Source of the DNA: RGIG1681 sp045657465
Lineage (GTDB): Bacteria > Bacillota > Clostridia > Christensenellales > UBA1242
DNA: 64,000 bases
Assembly (NCBI GenBank): GCA_045657465.1
Contig: JAZOTD010000013.1
Span: forward strand, 27,864 to 91,863
Direction: 5' to 3'
The notes below the pieces were generated by a model. That model was not told where the DNA came from. It did not search any database and worked only from the letters and a program-made list of their open reading frames with translations. How positions within the stretch are numbered: the first letter of the stretch is position 1; each line of letters starts with the position of its first letter. A program made the translations under genes and the position numbers. Positions 16,484 to 24,249 of this stretch are shown piece by piece.

Positions 16484-17548
16484 ATGGAAAACTACGACGA
16501 AAACTATTATAGCAAATTTATAACAAGTTCAAAAGATGATGATGAAGAGAGATTTGTGTCAAGTTCAAGAATTGAAGCTGATGACCAAATCGAAAACATT
16601 CTTCGTCCAAGAACGTTTGATGAATATGTTGGTCAGTCTGGCGTGAAAGAAAACCTTAAGGTTTATATTTCTGCTGCAAAAAAGCGTAATGAAGCACTTG
16701 ACCACGTGCTTTTGTATGGACCTCCTGGACTTGGAAAAACCACTCTTGCTGCAATCATTGCAAATGAAATGGGTTCTTCATTCAAGCAAACATCAGGGCC
16801 TGCAATTGAAAAACCAAGTGACCTTGCGTCAATTCTCACAAACTTAAACGAAAATGATGTTTTGTTTATTGACGAAATTCACAGACTTAATCACAGCGTT
16901 GAAGAAGTGCTTTATCCAGCGATGGAAGACCACGCCCTAGACTTTATTATTGGAAAAGGTCCATCGGCTAGATCAATGAGAATATCTCTTCCAAACTTTA
17001 CACTTGTTGGTGCAACTACAAAGGCGGGAATGATTGCAAGTCCGCTTCGTGACAGATTTGGTGTTTTGTGTAAGCTTGAACTTTATTCAAAAGAAGAACT
17101 TAAACAAATTGTGATTCGTTCGTCAAAAATTTTGGGTGCTGAAATTGATGATGGTTCAGCGGCACTTATTGCTTCGCGTTGCAGGGGAACCCCAAGAATT
17201 GCAAACCGAATTTTAAAGCGTGTTAGAGACTTTGCAGATGTTTTAAATGACGGCAAAATCAACACAAAAATAACAAATCACGCACTTGAGAAAATGGATA
17301 TTGATGACATTGGGCTTGATGCAGTTGATAGAAAAATGCTTAAAGTTATGATTGAAAACTTTAAGGGCAAGCCTGTTGGTCTTGACACACTTGGTGCAGT
17401 GACTGGTGAAGAACCAGAAACAATCGAAGATGTTTATGAACCATATTTGTTGCAAATTGGCTTTATTGCAAGAACCCCTAGGGGCAGAATTCCACTAGAA
17501 CCAGCATTTGCACACATGGGCTATAAAATCGAAGAAGTTTTAAAGTAG
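16484..17548 (+). CDS. ruvB: Holliday junction helicase motor RuvB
   Basis: A 354-residue AAA+ ATPase that drives branch migration. Walker A is GPPGLGKTT, Walker B LFIDEIHRL, sensor 1 VGATT, the arginine-finger region SPLRDRFG, and the C-terminal winged helix binds DNA (GFIARTPRGR). The N-terminus has about 30 extra residues rich in Asp, Glu and Ser before the family core. AAAGGAG precedes the ATG. Confidence 0.97.
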   Translation: MENYDENYYSKFITSSKDDDEERFVSSSRIEADDQIENILRPRTFDEYVGQSGVKENLKVYISAAKKRNEALDHVLLYGPPGLGKTTLAAIIANEMGSSFKQTSGPAIEKPSDLASILTNLNENDVLFIDEIHRLNHSVEEVLYPAMEDHALDFIIGKGPSARSMRISLPNFTLVGATTKAGMIASPLRDRFGVLCKLELYSKEELKQIVIRSSKILGAEIDDGSAALIASRCRGTPRIANRILKRVRDFADVLNDGKINTKITNHALEKMDIDDIGLDAVDRKMLKVMIENFKGKPVGLDTLGAVTGEEPETIEDVYEPYLLQIGFIARTPRGRIPLEPAFAHMGYKIEEVLK

Positions 17549-17556
17549 GAGAATGT

Positions 17557-18126
17557 ATGAAAAATTATTTTATTATTCATGGCTCTTTTTCTAATCCTTA
17601 TGCAAACTGGTTTCCTTGGCTTTATAACGAAATTGAAAAAACAAAACCACAATCACAAGAAGAGCCAATTTGCTATGTTCCACAATTTCCAACAGGTATT
17701 GGACGTCAAAATTATGAAAATTGGTCGGCATTGTTAAAAACTTATGTTAACTCAAATGTTTTGGGTGAAAAGTCGTGCTTGTTTGCACATAGTATAGCTC
17801 CTGTTTTTGTGTGCAAGTTTTTGATTGAAAACAAAATCAAAGTTGACAAACTGATTTTTGTTTGTGGATTTAACAATTATTTAACACCTAGCAAAGAATA
17901 TAACGAAGTAAATGTTTCTATGTTTTTAGATGACATAGAAAAAGTTAAAAAATATGCAAATGAAATTGTATGCATTTATTCTAACAATGACCCATATGTG
18001 GCATATGAAGCAGAAAAAGATTTTGCAGACAAAGTATCAACTAAACGAATTATGATTGAAAATGGCGGGCATTTAAACATGGCGTCAGGCTTTGATAAGT
18101 TTCCGCAATTGTTAGAATTTATTTAA
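17557..18126 (+). CDS. Small alpha/beta hydrolase, RBBP9/YdeN-like
   Basis: A 189-residue serine hydrolase-type protein. It begins with the oxyanion-side HGSFSNPYANWFPWL; the nucleophile is probably Ser in FAHSIAP, the acid Asp in YSNNDPYV and the base His in ENGGHLN. RBBP9/YdeN proteins are small hydrolases of uncertain substrate. It lies 8 bases after ruvB and 9 before queA, an unusual insertion in an otherwise conserved gene string, and is co-transcribed with both. Confidence 0.82.
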   Translation: MKNYFIIHGSFSNPYANWFPWLYNEIEKTKPQSQEEPICYVPQFPTGIGRQNYENWSALLKTYVNSNVLGEKSCLFAHSIAPVFVCKFLIENKIKVDKLIFVCGFNNYLTPSKEYNEVNVSMFLDDIEKVKKYANEIVCIYSNNDPYVAYEAEKDFADKVSTKRIMIENGGHLNMASGFDKFPQLLEFI

Positions 18127-18135
18127 GGAAAAATT

Positions 18136-19170
18136 ATGGAAATATTAAAAACTAGTGATTTTTTTTATGAACTTCCTGAAGAGCTTATTGCGCAGACTCC
18201 AGTGAGTCCTAGAGATACAGCTAGAATGCTTGTTTATAAAAAAGACGAAGATAAAATTGAACACAAGATTTTTAGGGATATTTTAGACTATCTCACACCA
18301 AACGATGTTTTGGTTTTAAACAACACAAGAGTTATTCCAGCAAGACTCTTTGCCAGCAAGGTGACCGGTGCAAAAATTGAAGTGTTTTTGCTTAAAAGAC
18401 TCAATCTTTCAGACTATGAAGTTTTGATGAAACCTGCAAAAAAAGCCCCTGTTGGAACAAAGTTGATTTTTAGTGAAAATTTATATTGTGATGTTATTGA
18501 AAATCAAGAAGAAATTGGTGGCAGAATAATTCGCTTTAATGTTTCTCATGGAACGTTAGAAGAAGAACTTGACCGTATTGGAGAGGTTCCACTTCCACCA
18601 TATATTCATGAAAAACTTGAAGATGATGAAGAATATCAAACAATATATTCAAAAATCAAAGGTTCTTCAGCGGCGCCTACGGCAGGGTTACATTTTACTG
18701 AAGAGTTGATGCAAAAAATCAAAGATAAAGGCGTTCAAATTGAAGAAGTTACTCTTCAAGTTGGACTTGGAACTTTTAGGCCAGTAAATGAAGAAAATGC
18801 ACTTGACCACAAAATGCATAGTGAAGAAATTGTGGTTTTGGGTGAAGTTGCTGAAAGATTAAACAAAGCAAAAGCTGAAGGAAAACGTATTGTTGCAGTT
18901 GGAACAACCACTGTTAGAACGCTTGAAGCTGCAGCTGACAGAGTGGGGCATATTGAGCCTTGTCAAAAAGAAACAAACATATTTATTTATCCAGGTGTAA
19001 AGCTCAAGTTTGTTGATGCACTTATCACAAACTTCCATTTGCCTGAAAGCACGCTTATTATGCTAGTTTCGGCATTTATAGGAAAAGATAAAACACTTGG
19101 TGTTTATAAAGAAGCAGTAAAAGAAAGATATAGATTTTTCAGTTTTGGCGATTGCTGTTTCTTCTGCTAA
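18136..19170 (+). CDS. queA: S-adenosylmethionine:tRNA ribosyltransferase-isomerase
   Basis: A 344-residue enzyme that moves the ribosyl group of SAM onto preQ1 in tRNA to form epoxyqueuosine. Family stretches include FFYELPEELIAQTP near the start, LVLNNTRVIPARL, GEVPLPPYI, PTAGLHFT and NFHLPESTLIMLVSAF. The end FFSFGDCCFFC has two phenylalanines and cysteines where most QueA proteins end in GDAMLI. It is adjacent to tgt, which inserts preQ1, and upstream of queH's step. Confidence 0.96.
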   Translation: MEILKTSDFFYELPEELIAQTPVSPRDTARMLVYKKDEDKIEHKIFRDILDYLTPNDVLVLNNTRVIPARLFASKVTGAKIEVFLLKRLNLSDYEVLMKPAKKAPVGTKLIFSENLYCDVIENQEEIGGRIIRFNVSHGTLEEELDRIGEVPLPPYIHEKLEDDEEYQTIYSKIKGSSAAPTAGLHFTEELMQKIKDKGVQIEEVTLQVGLGTFRPVNEENALDHKMHSEEIVVLGEVAERLNKAKAEGKRIVAVGTTTVRTLEAAADRVGHIEPCQKETNIFIYPGVKLKFVDALITNFHLPESTLIMLVSAFIGKDKTLGVYKEAVKERYRFFSFGDCCFFC

Positions 19171-19194
19171 TAAATTTTAAACGGGAAAATTTTT

Positions 19195-20316
19195 ATGGAA
19201 AACAAATACTTTTCATTTGAAGAAAAACAAAAATCTTCAAATTCATATGCAAGAATTGGTGTGCTGCACACTCCACATGGTGACATTGAAACACCTGTGT
19301 TTATGCCGGTTGGAACAAGGGCAACAGTCAAAGCTGTTGAACCAAGAGAACTTGAAGAAGTTGGTGCACAAATCATTCTTTCAAACACTTATCATTGTTA
19401 TTTAAGACCGGGCGCTGAACTTGTTGAAAAGGCGGGTGGTCTTCACAAGTTTATGAACTGGAACAAACCAATCTTGACGGACTCTGGTGGTTTTCAAGTT
19501 TTTTCGCTTGCTGATATGAACAAAATCACAGATGATGGTGTTGAGTTTAAATCACATTTAGATGGTTCAAAGCACTTTTTCACACCAGAAAAATCAATTG
19601 ATATTCAAAACAAACTAGGTGCAGACATCATCATGGCATTTGATGAATGTTCAACTTATGGCGTTGACAAAAAGTATGCAAAAAAAGCACTTGAACGCAC
19701 TGAAAGATGGCTTGACAGATGTCTTGCTTATCACAAAAAAGAAAAACAGTTGTTGTTTCCAATAGTTCAAGGAAACTTCTTTGCAGATCTTCGTGTTCAG
19801 GCGCTTGAAAACGTTAAGAAAAAAGCAACAGTGGGTTTTTCAATTGGTGGGCTTTCAGTTGGTGAACCAAAAGACAAAATGTATGAAATGCTTGACGCAC
19901 TTGCTCCACATTATCCAGATGACAAGGTTAGATATTTAATGGGGGTTGGAAGTCCTGACTGTTTGATTGAAGGCGTTATTCGTGGAATTGATATGTTTGA
20001 CTGTGTGCTTCCAACAAGAAATGCAAGAAATGGAACAGCTCTTACAAGCACTGGCAAAGTTGTAATTAAAAACGGAATTTATAAAGAAGACTTTTCTTCT
20101 CTTGACAGTGAATGTGATTGTTATGCATGTAAAAACTTCACAAAAGCATACCTTAGACACTTGTTTAATGTTGATGAAATCTTAGGTGCACAATTGTTAT
20201 CAATACATAACATTAGATATTTAACCCACTTGATGGAACAGATTAAACAAGCAATCAAAGAAGATAGAATTTTAGAATTTAGAGAAGAATATTTGAAAAA
20301 GACAGGTTACAAATAA
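19195..20316 (+). CDS. tgt: tRNA-guanine transglycosylase
   Basis: A 373-residue enzyme that exchanges guanine-34 for preQ1 in tRNAs with GUN anticodons. The general acid/base region is TDSGGFQVFSL, the nucleophile Asp is in FDCVLPTRNARNG, and zinc is held by CDCYACKNFTKAYLRH. It is the middle step of the queuosine route shared with queA and queH. The next 147 bases, before yajC, hold only a weak promoter. Confidence 0.97.
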   Translation: MENKYFSFEEKQKSSNSYARIGVLHTPHGDIETPVFMPVGTRATVKAVEPRELEEVGAQIILSNTYHCYLRPGAELVEKAGGLHKFMNWNKPILTDSGGFQVFSLADMNKITDDGVEFKSHLDGSKHFFTPEKSIDIQNKLGADIIMAFDECSTYGVDKKYAKKALERTERWLDRCLAYHKKEKQLLFPIVQGNFFADLRVQALENVKKKATVGFSIGGLSVGEPKDKMYEMLDALAPHYPDDKVRYLMGVGSPDCLIEGVIRGIDMFDCVLPTRNARNGTALTSTGKVVIKNGIYKEDFSSLDSECDCYACKNFTKAYLRHLFNVDEILGAQLLSIHNIRYLTHLMEQIKQAIKEDRILEFREEYLKKTGYK

Positions 20317-20407
20317 AAAGTTTTGTAAATTTGGTTTAAAAAAGCCATTTTCAATTAAAAGATTACAAAATATTAAGCAATCATTCAACCAAGAATATTA
20401 AAAATTG

Positions 20408-20436
20408 TTGATTTATTATTTTTTATTTGATAAACT
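20408..20436 (+). promoter_or_regulatory. Possible promoter of yajC
   Basis: TTGATT (20408-20413), 17 bases, TAAACT (20431-20436). The match is moderate, and no terminator separates it from tgt. Confidence 0.35.
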
Positions 20437-20463
20437 ATGTCTAGTTAAAAAAGGAGAGATATT

Positions 20464-20979
20464 ATGTTAAATTTTATTTGCGCAGAACCAGCAAAAAATA
20501 CTAGCACAATCATTATTTATGTTGTTTTGATTGTTGCGCTTGTTGCAATGCTTATTATGCCATATTTCACACAAAGAAAAAAGAACAAAGAATTTATGTC
20601 TATGCTTGACGCTATGAAAGTTGGCGACCTTGTAAAAACTGCAGGTGGAATCATCGGTAAAATCACAAAAATCACTGATAAAGGTGACATCAAAACAGTT
20701 ATTTTGGAGACCGGTTCAAAAACTGAAAAGTCTTACATGGAATTTGACATGACAATGATTTATTGCGTGTTGAAGTCAACAAAAGCTGTTGAAGAAAAAA
20801 CAGAAGAAAAAGTTGAAGAAAAGGTTGAAGAAGTTAAAGCTGATGCAAAAGTAGAAGAAAAAGTTGAAGCAACTGAAAAAGCTCCTGCAAAAAAGGCACC
20901 AGCAAAAAAGACAACAACTGCAAAGAAAACTACTGCTAAAAAAACCACAGCAAAAAAGACAACAACAGAAAAAAAATAA
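20464..20979 (+). CDS. yajC: YajC preprotein translocase subunit with a basic Lys/Ala/Thr tail
   Basis: 171 residues. One transmembrane helix (about residues 17-36) is followed by the YajC core MPYFTQRKKNKEFMSML and GDLVKTAGGIIGKI. YajC associates with SecDF at the Sec channel. After about residue 105 comes an acidic stretch (KTEEKVEEKVEEV) and then a long basic repeat of AKK, APAKK and TTAKK units to the C-terminus. This tail is not part of the family and resembles histone H1-like sequence; similar short tails end SecF and PgsA here. It is probably cytosolic, with unknown function. Confidence 0.93.
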   Translation: MLNFICAEPAKNTSTIIIYVVLIVALVAMLIMPYFTQRKKNKEFMSMLDAMKVGDLVKTAGGIIGKITKITDKGDIKTVILETGSKTEKSYMEFDMTMIYCVLKSTKAVEEKTEEKVEEKVEEVKADAKVEEKVEATEKAPAKKAPAKKTTTAKKTTAKKTTAKKTTTEKK

Positions 20980-21003
20980 AAGCGACATAGTTCGCTTTTT
21001 TTT
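20978..21003 (+). terminator. Terminator after yajC
   Basis: AAGCGA (20980-20985) pairs with TCGCTT (20992-20997) before a T-run. Confidence 0.65.
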
Positions 21004-21063
21004 GTGCCACAAATTTTCATATTCACATATTTTTGCAAATATATTTTATCAAGAGGATTTGTT

Positions 21064-21459
21064 ATGTTTGTGGGTTCAAAAAGCGAAATAGAATCAAAAG
21101 AAAACATTATATTTTCATATTTTAAAGGGCTTTTAATTTCAACGATGATTAGTTTGGGACTGGTGATTGTTTTGGCATTTTCGTTAAAATGGTTTGAAAT
21201 GGGTGATGGATTTATTATGCCTTTAACGATGATTATTAAAGCAATAAGTGTTTTAGTCGGTGCGATTTTTGCTGTTGGTGGAAAAAGCAAAGGCCTTTTG
21301 AAAGGTGCTGGCTTTGGGGCTGTTTATGTTGTGTTTGCATTTGTGATTTTTTCAATTTTGGCCGGTGGTTTTTCTGTTGGAATTAGCACCTTTTTAGACC
21401 TTGTGTTTGCGGCATTAGTTGGCGGTATTGTTGGAATTGTAAAAGTGAATAAAGTCTAA
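21064..21459 (+). CDS. TIGR04086/YrzE-like membrane protein
   Basis: About 131 residues with four hydrophobic segments (roughly residues 20-40, 52-72, 80-100 and 105-125) rich in Gly. Small four-helix proteins of this family often follow yajC in Clostridia; their function is unknown. ATG 21064 sits 6 bases behind GAGGA (21053-21057); the open frame upstream lacks such a site and has a terminator across it. Confidence 0.7.
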   Translation: MFVGSKSEIESKENIIFSYFKGLLISTMISLGLVIVLAFSLKWFEMGDGFIMPLTMIIKAISVLVGAIFAVGGKSKGLLKGAGFGAVYVVFAFVIFSILAGGFSVGISTFLDLVFAALVGGIVGIVKVNKV

Positions 21460-21482
21460 ATTTTTTAAAAATAGAAATTTTG

Positions 21483-21515
21483 AACTCGCAAAATTTGTTT
21501 TGGCGAGTTTTTTTA
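21483..21515 (+). terminator. Terminator before secD
   Basis: AACTCGC (21483-21489) pairs with GCGAGTT (21503-21509) and is followed by T's. Confidence 0.8.
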
Positions 21516-21578
21516 TTGTGAAAATACATAAAAATGGTTATAAAATCGGCTTTTTTGAAAAATATTTTTTATAATAGA

Positions 21579-21608
21579 TTGACCGAAACAAACTTGTTGG
21601 AGTATAAT
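21579..21608 (+). promoter_or_regulatory. secDF promoter
   Basis: TTGACC (21579-21584), 18 bases, TATAAT (21603-21608). Its position inside the longest open frame shows that secD starts at 21639, not upstream. Confidence 0.7.
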
Positions 21609-21638
21609 AATCACGATTATAAAATAAGGAAATTAGCG

Positions 21639-22991
21639 ATGAAAAAGTTTAAAAAATCTACAGCTATAGTTTTATCAGTTATTATTGGACTTGTTCTTGT
21701 TGTTGGAATGGTTTTAAGTTTTGTTCCAATTAGAGTTGGCGCAAAGAAATTTGTGTCTTTTTCTGGTGCAATGAACATTTCATCTGATATCACAGGTGGA
21801 ATTTATGGCGAATATCAAATTACTTCAAAAGACCCTACAAAAGCAGAGTTGGTTCAATCAATGCAAATCATTCAAGATGTGCTTGATGAAAGTGGATATA
21901 AAAACATTAACATCTATGCTATTGGAAAATCAAAGATAAGAGTTGAGGTTTCTTATCCAACAGGTGATGACACTTATGAAGGTGTTTACAGTTTGCTTTC
22001 AGGGGTTCCTGCAGGTCAATTTAAGTTGACTTCATCTCAAGAAATCAAAGAAGACACAATCATTCTTGAAGGTCACAAACATGTTAAGAAAATCAAGGTG
22101 TTCACAAACAATGACACAAAAAATATGTCAATCATCTTCAATGAAGAAGGTGAAAAGGTTTATGAAGAACTTTGCAAGAAGACTTCAACAATTTATTTAA
22201 ACCTTGGTGAATACAATCAATCAATCTCTGTTGCTGGTGCAACTGACTTTAGTCAACTTTCACTTCAAAACGCAGATTGGGACAACTTGATTGCTCTTGA
22301 ACAAAAAATTAAATTTGGTTGTATGAGTCTTTCACTTGATGCCGACACTGCAAAGATTAACACAATGTCTGCAAGATTGTCAGCTGGTGAATCTTCAAGC
22401 AATCCATTTGATGGTTCATTCTTCTCAAGCACTGCTTATGTTGTTGTGTTTTCAACACTTGCTGTTGTGACAGCTCTTATTATGGTGTTGTTTGCAGTTA
22501 AGTTTGGATTCTATGCACTTTTGATGCTCGCAACTTTGATGTTTAACATCTTTGCATTTTTAGGAGTAATGTGTATTATTCCTTCAGTTGAATTTGGTTT
22601 GTCTACTATTGCATCACTAACTATTGGAATTGCACTGATATACACATTTGCATTCAGCTTTGCTAGTGAAGTGAAAACGCAATACAATTTAGGAAAATCT
22701 CTTTCAGCATCACTTGAACATGCTTACAAAAAACAAATTCCTGCAGTTGTTTCAAGCAATGTAATGTTGTTTATTGCATCGCTTGTTATGTTCTTCTTTG
22801 CATTTGGTGAACTTTCAAGTGCTGTGCTTGTGTTTACAATGTGTGCATTTTTAAGCATTGTTACAAACTTGTTGATTGTTCCATTGTTTATTAAAGTTTG
22901 CATTTCTTTTGATGGCGTTGGAACAAAATTGTTCATGCTTAAAAAGAGAAGTGCGTTTGCAGAAATAGAAAACAACAAGGAGGAAGAATAA
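21639..22991 (+). CDS. secD: SecD, with conserved proton-pathway residues missing
   Basis: About 450 residues: an N-terminal helix (16-36), a large extracytoplasmic domain and five C-terminal helices. SecD with SecF pulls exported proteins outward using the proton gradient. The helix that normally reads VDxNV (Asp340 in Thermus SecDF) reads LIYTF at 333-337. The later D-x-N pair reads SSN. The fold can still be aligned (LTIGIAL, SLSASLEHAYKKQIPAVV). AAGGA precedes ATG 21639; AAGGAGG near the end serves secF. Confidence 0.88.
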   Translation: MKKFKKSTAIVLSVIIGLVLVVGMVLSFVPIRVGAKKFVSFSGAMNISSDITGGIYGEYQITSKDPTKAELVQSMQIIQDVLDESGYKNINIYAIGKSKIRVEVSYPTGDDTYEGVYSLLSGVPAGQFKLTSSQEIKEDTIILEGHKHVKKIKVFTNNDTKNMSIIFNEEGEKVYEELCKKTSTIYLNLGEYNQSISVAGATDFSQLSLQNADWDNLIALEQKIKFGCMSLSLDADTAKINTMSARLSAGESSSNPFDGSFFSSTAYVVVFSTLAVVTALIMVLFAVKFGFYALLMLATLMFNIFAFLGVMCIIPSVEFGLSTIASLTIGIALIYTFAFSFASEVKTQYNLGKSLSASLEHAYKKQIPAVVSSNVMLFIASLVMFFFAFGELSSAVLVFTMCAFLSIVTNLLIVPLFIKVCISFDGVGTKLFMLKKRSAFAEIENNKEEE

Positions 22992-22992
22992 T

Positions 22993-24123
22993 ATGAAAAC
23001 TGCTAAAAAATATCCACTCTTAATTTCGATTATTGTTTCATGTGTGCTTGTTGTTACATCATTGTTTATCTTGGGATTCTTTGGAATCAATCTTGGAACA
23101 TCTCTTGCTGGTGGAAGCCAATTTGAAATCACTCTTTCAAACGATGCAGACACAAAAGAATACACAGCAAAAGTTAAAGAAGTTGTTGCAAACAAAGGAT
23201 ATATCGTTGACTCTGCATTTGTAGAAGATAAATACAAAGCAGGTGATGAAGACCTTGAATTTACAGACAGATGTTTGGTTGTTAGCATCGCTAGCAAAAA
23301 TATTTCTGCAGATGATGCAAAAGACATTAGAAACGCGCTTGCAGAAAAACTTGAAATTGATGTAAAAGACATTTCTGCAATCGAAAAAACAACAAGTGCT
23401 CTAAAAGCAAAAAGCGTGTTGTTTTTAGGCATTGCTGTTGCGATTATTGTTGTATGCTTGTTTGCATTCGGTTGGCTTAGATATAGCATTTTCGCGGGTT
23501 TGTCATTTATTTTGGCATATCTTCACAACATCATTTTGTTCTTGTCTATGATGATTTTGACAAGAGTTCAACTTAACCTTATTTCACTTGCGTCAATTGT
23601 TGTTTTGACTCTTGTTATGACTGCAGTTCTTATTGTTATTTATGAAAAATACAGAGAACAATCAAGACTCAAAACTGCTGAAAAACAAACAATTTCACAG
23701 CGTATGATTGCATGTGAAAAAACTGCAGTTAAGCCATTTGGCATTATTGCTGGTGCAATTGTAGTGTTTGCTTTAATGATGCTTTTTGCTCCTGTTGCAA
23801 TGGTTAGATTTGCATCTCTTGGCATGATTCTTGCACTCTTGGTTACTGCATACACAACACTTATTGTTGGTCCTGCTTCTTATGTTGCACTTTTAGAAAT
23901 TAGAAATGATTATCTAAAAGCAATTGTTAGCAGAAACGACAGCGTAAACAAAGAAATTCAAAAGAAAATCAAAACTGCTTCAAAAAAGGCTGAAGAAAAA
24001 AAGAATGCCGAAGCTAAAGCAGAAAAGACAGAATCTCAAGAAGTTAAGCCAGCGCCACAAAAGAAAGCTGGAACAAAGAAGACCACAACTTCTTCAAAAT
24101 CTAAAACTTCAAAGAAAAAGTAA
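22993..24123 (+). CDS. secF: SecF, with conserved polar membrane residues missing and a basic tail
   Basis: 376 residues. An N-terminal helix ends in LGTSLAGGSQFEI, the usual SecF G-G-x-F/Y-E region, then a soluble domain and five helices. The family's NDxVVIFDRIRE helix reads AVLIVIYEKYRE (A211, V212), so the Asp equivalent to Thermus D637 is Val, and the essential Arg of the N-x-T-L-x-R-T segment appears as Lys (K247). About 50 C-terminal residues are rich in Lys, Ala, Glu and Thr/Ser, like the YajC tail. It starts one base after secD. Confidence 0.88.
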   Translation: MKTAKKYPLLISIIVSCVLVVTSLFILGFFGINLGTSLAGGSQFEITLSNDADTKEYTAKVKEVVANKGYIVDSAFVEDKYKAGDEDLEFTDRCLVVSIASKNISADDAKDIRNALAEKLEIDVKDISAIEKTTSALKAKSVLFLGIAVAIIVVCLFAFGWLRYSIFAGLSFILAYLHNIILFLSMMILTRVQLNLISLASIVVLTLVMTAVLIVIYEKYREQSRLKTAEKQTISQRMIACEKTAVKPFGIIAGAIVVFALMMLFAPVAMVRFASLGMILALLVTAYTTLIVGPASYVALLEIRNDYLKAIVSRNDSVNKEIQKKIKTASKKAEEKKNAEAKAEKTESQEVKPAPQKKAGTKKTTTSSKSKTSKKK

Positions 24124-24127
24124 GTAT

Positions 24128-24157
24128 AAAAATGGGCAAAAACCGCCCATTTTTTCT
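24128..24157 (+). terminator. Terminator after secF
   Basis: AAAAATGGGC (24128-24137) pairs with GCCCATTTTT (24145-24154). Confidence 0.85.
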
Positions 24158-24249
24158 TTTTCAAAATTTTTTCTAAAAAGCAATTTAAAGGATTGAGTTT
24201 TTAGATAATCCGTGCTAAAATCTTTTTTAATAATAATGGGTAAGTTTTT

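Noticed and set aside
20760..21012. Long antisense frames opposite the yajC tail, one rich in Cys and Phe
   Set aside because: They mirror the Lys/Ala/Thr codon repeats of yajC on the other strand and have no start signals.
21534..21638. N-terminal extension of SecD
   Set aside because: The secD promoter lies inside this stretch, and a ribosome site precedes ATG 21639, where a normal SecD start is found.
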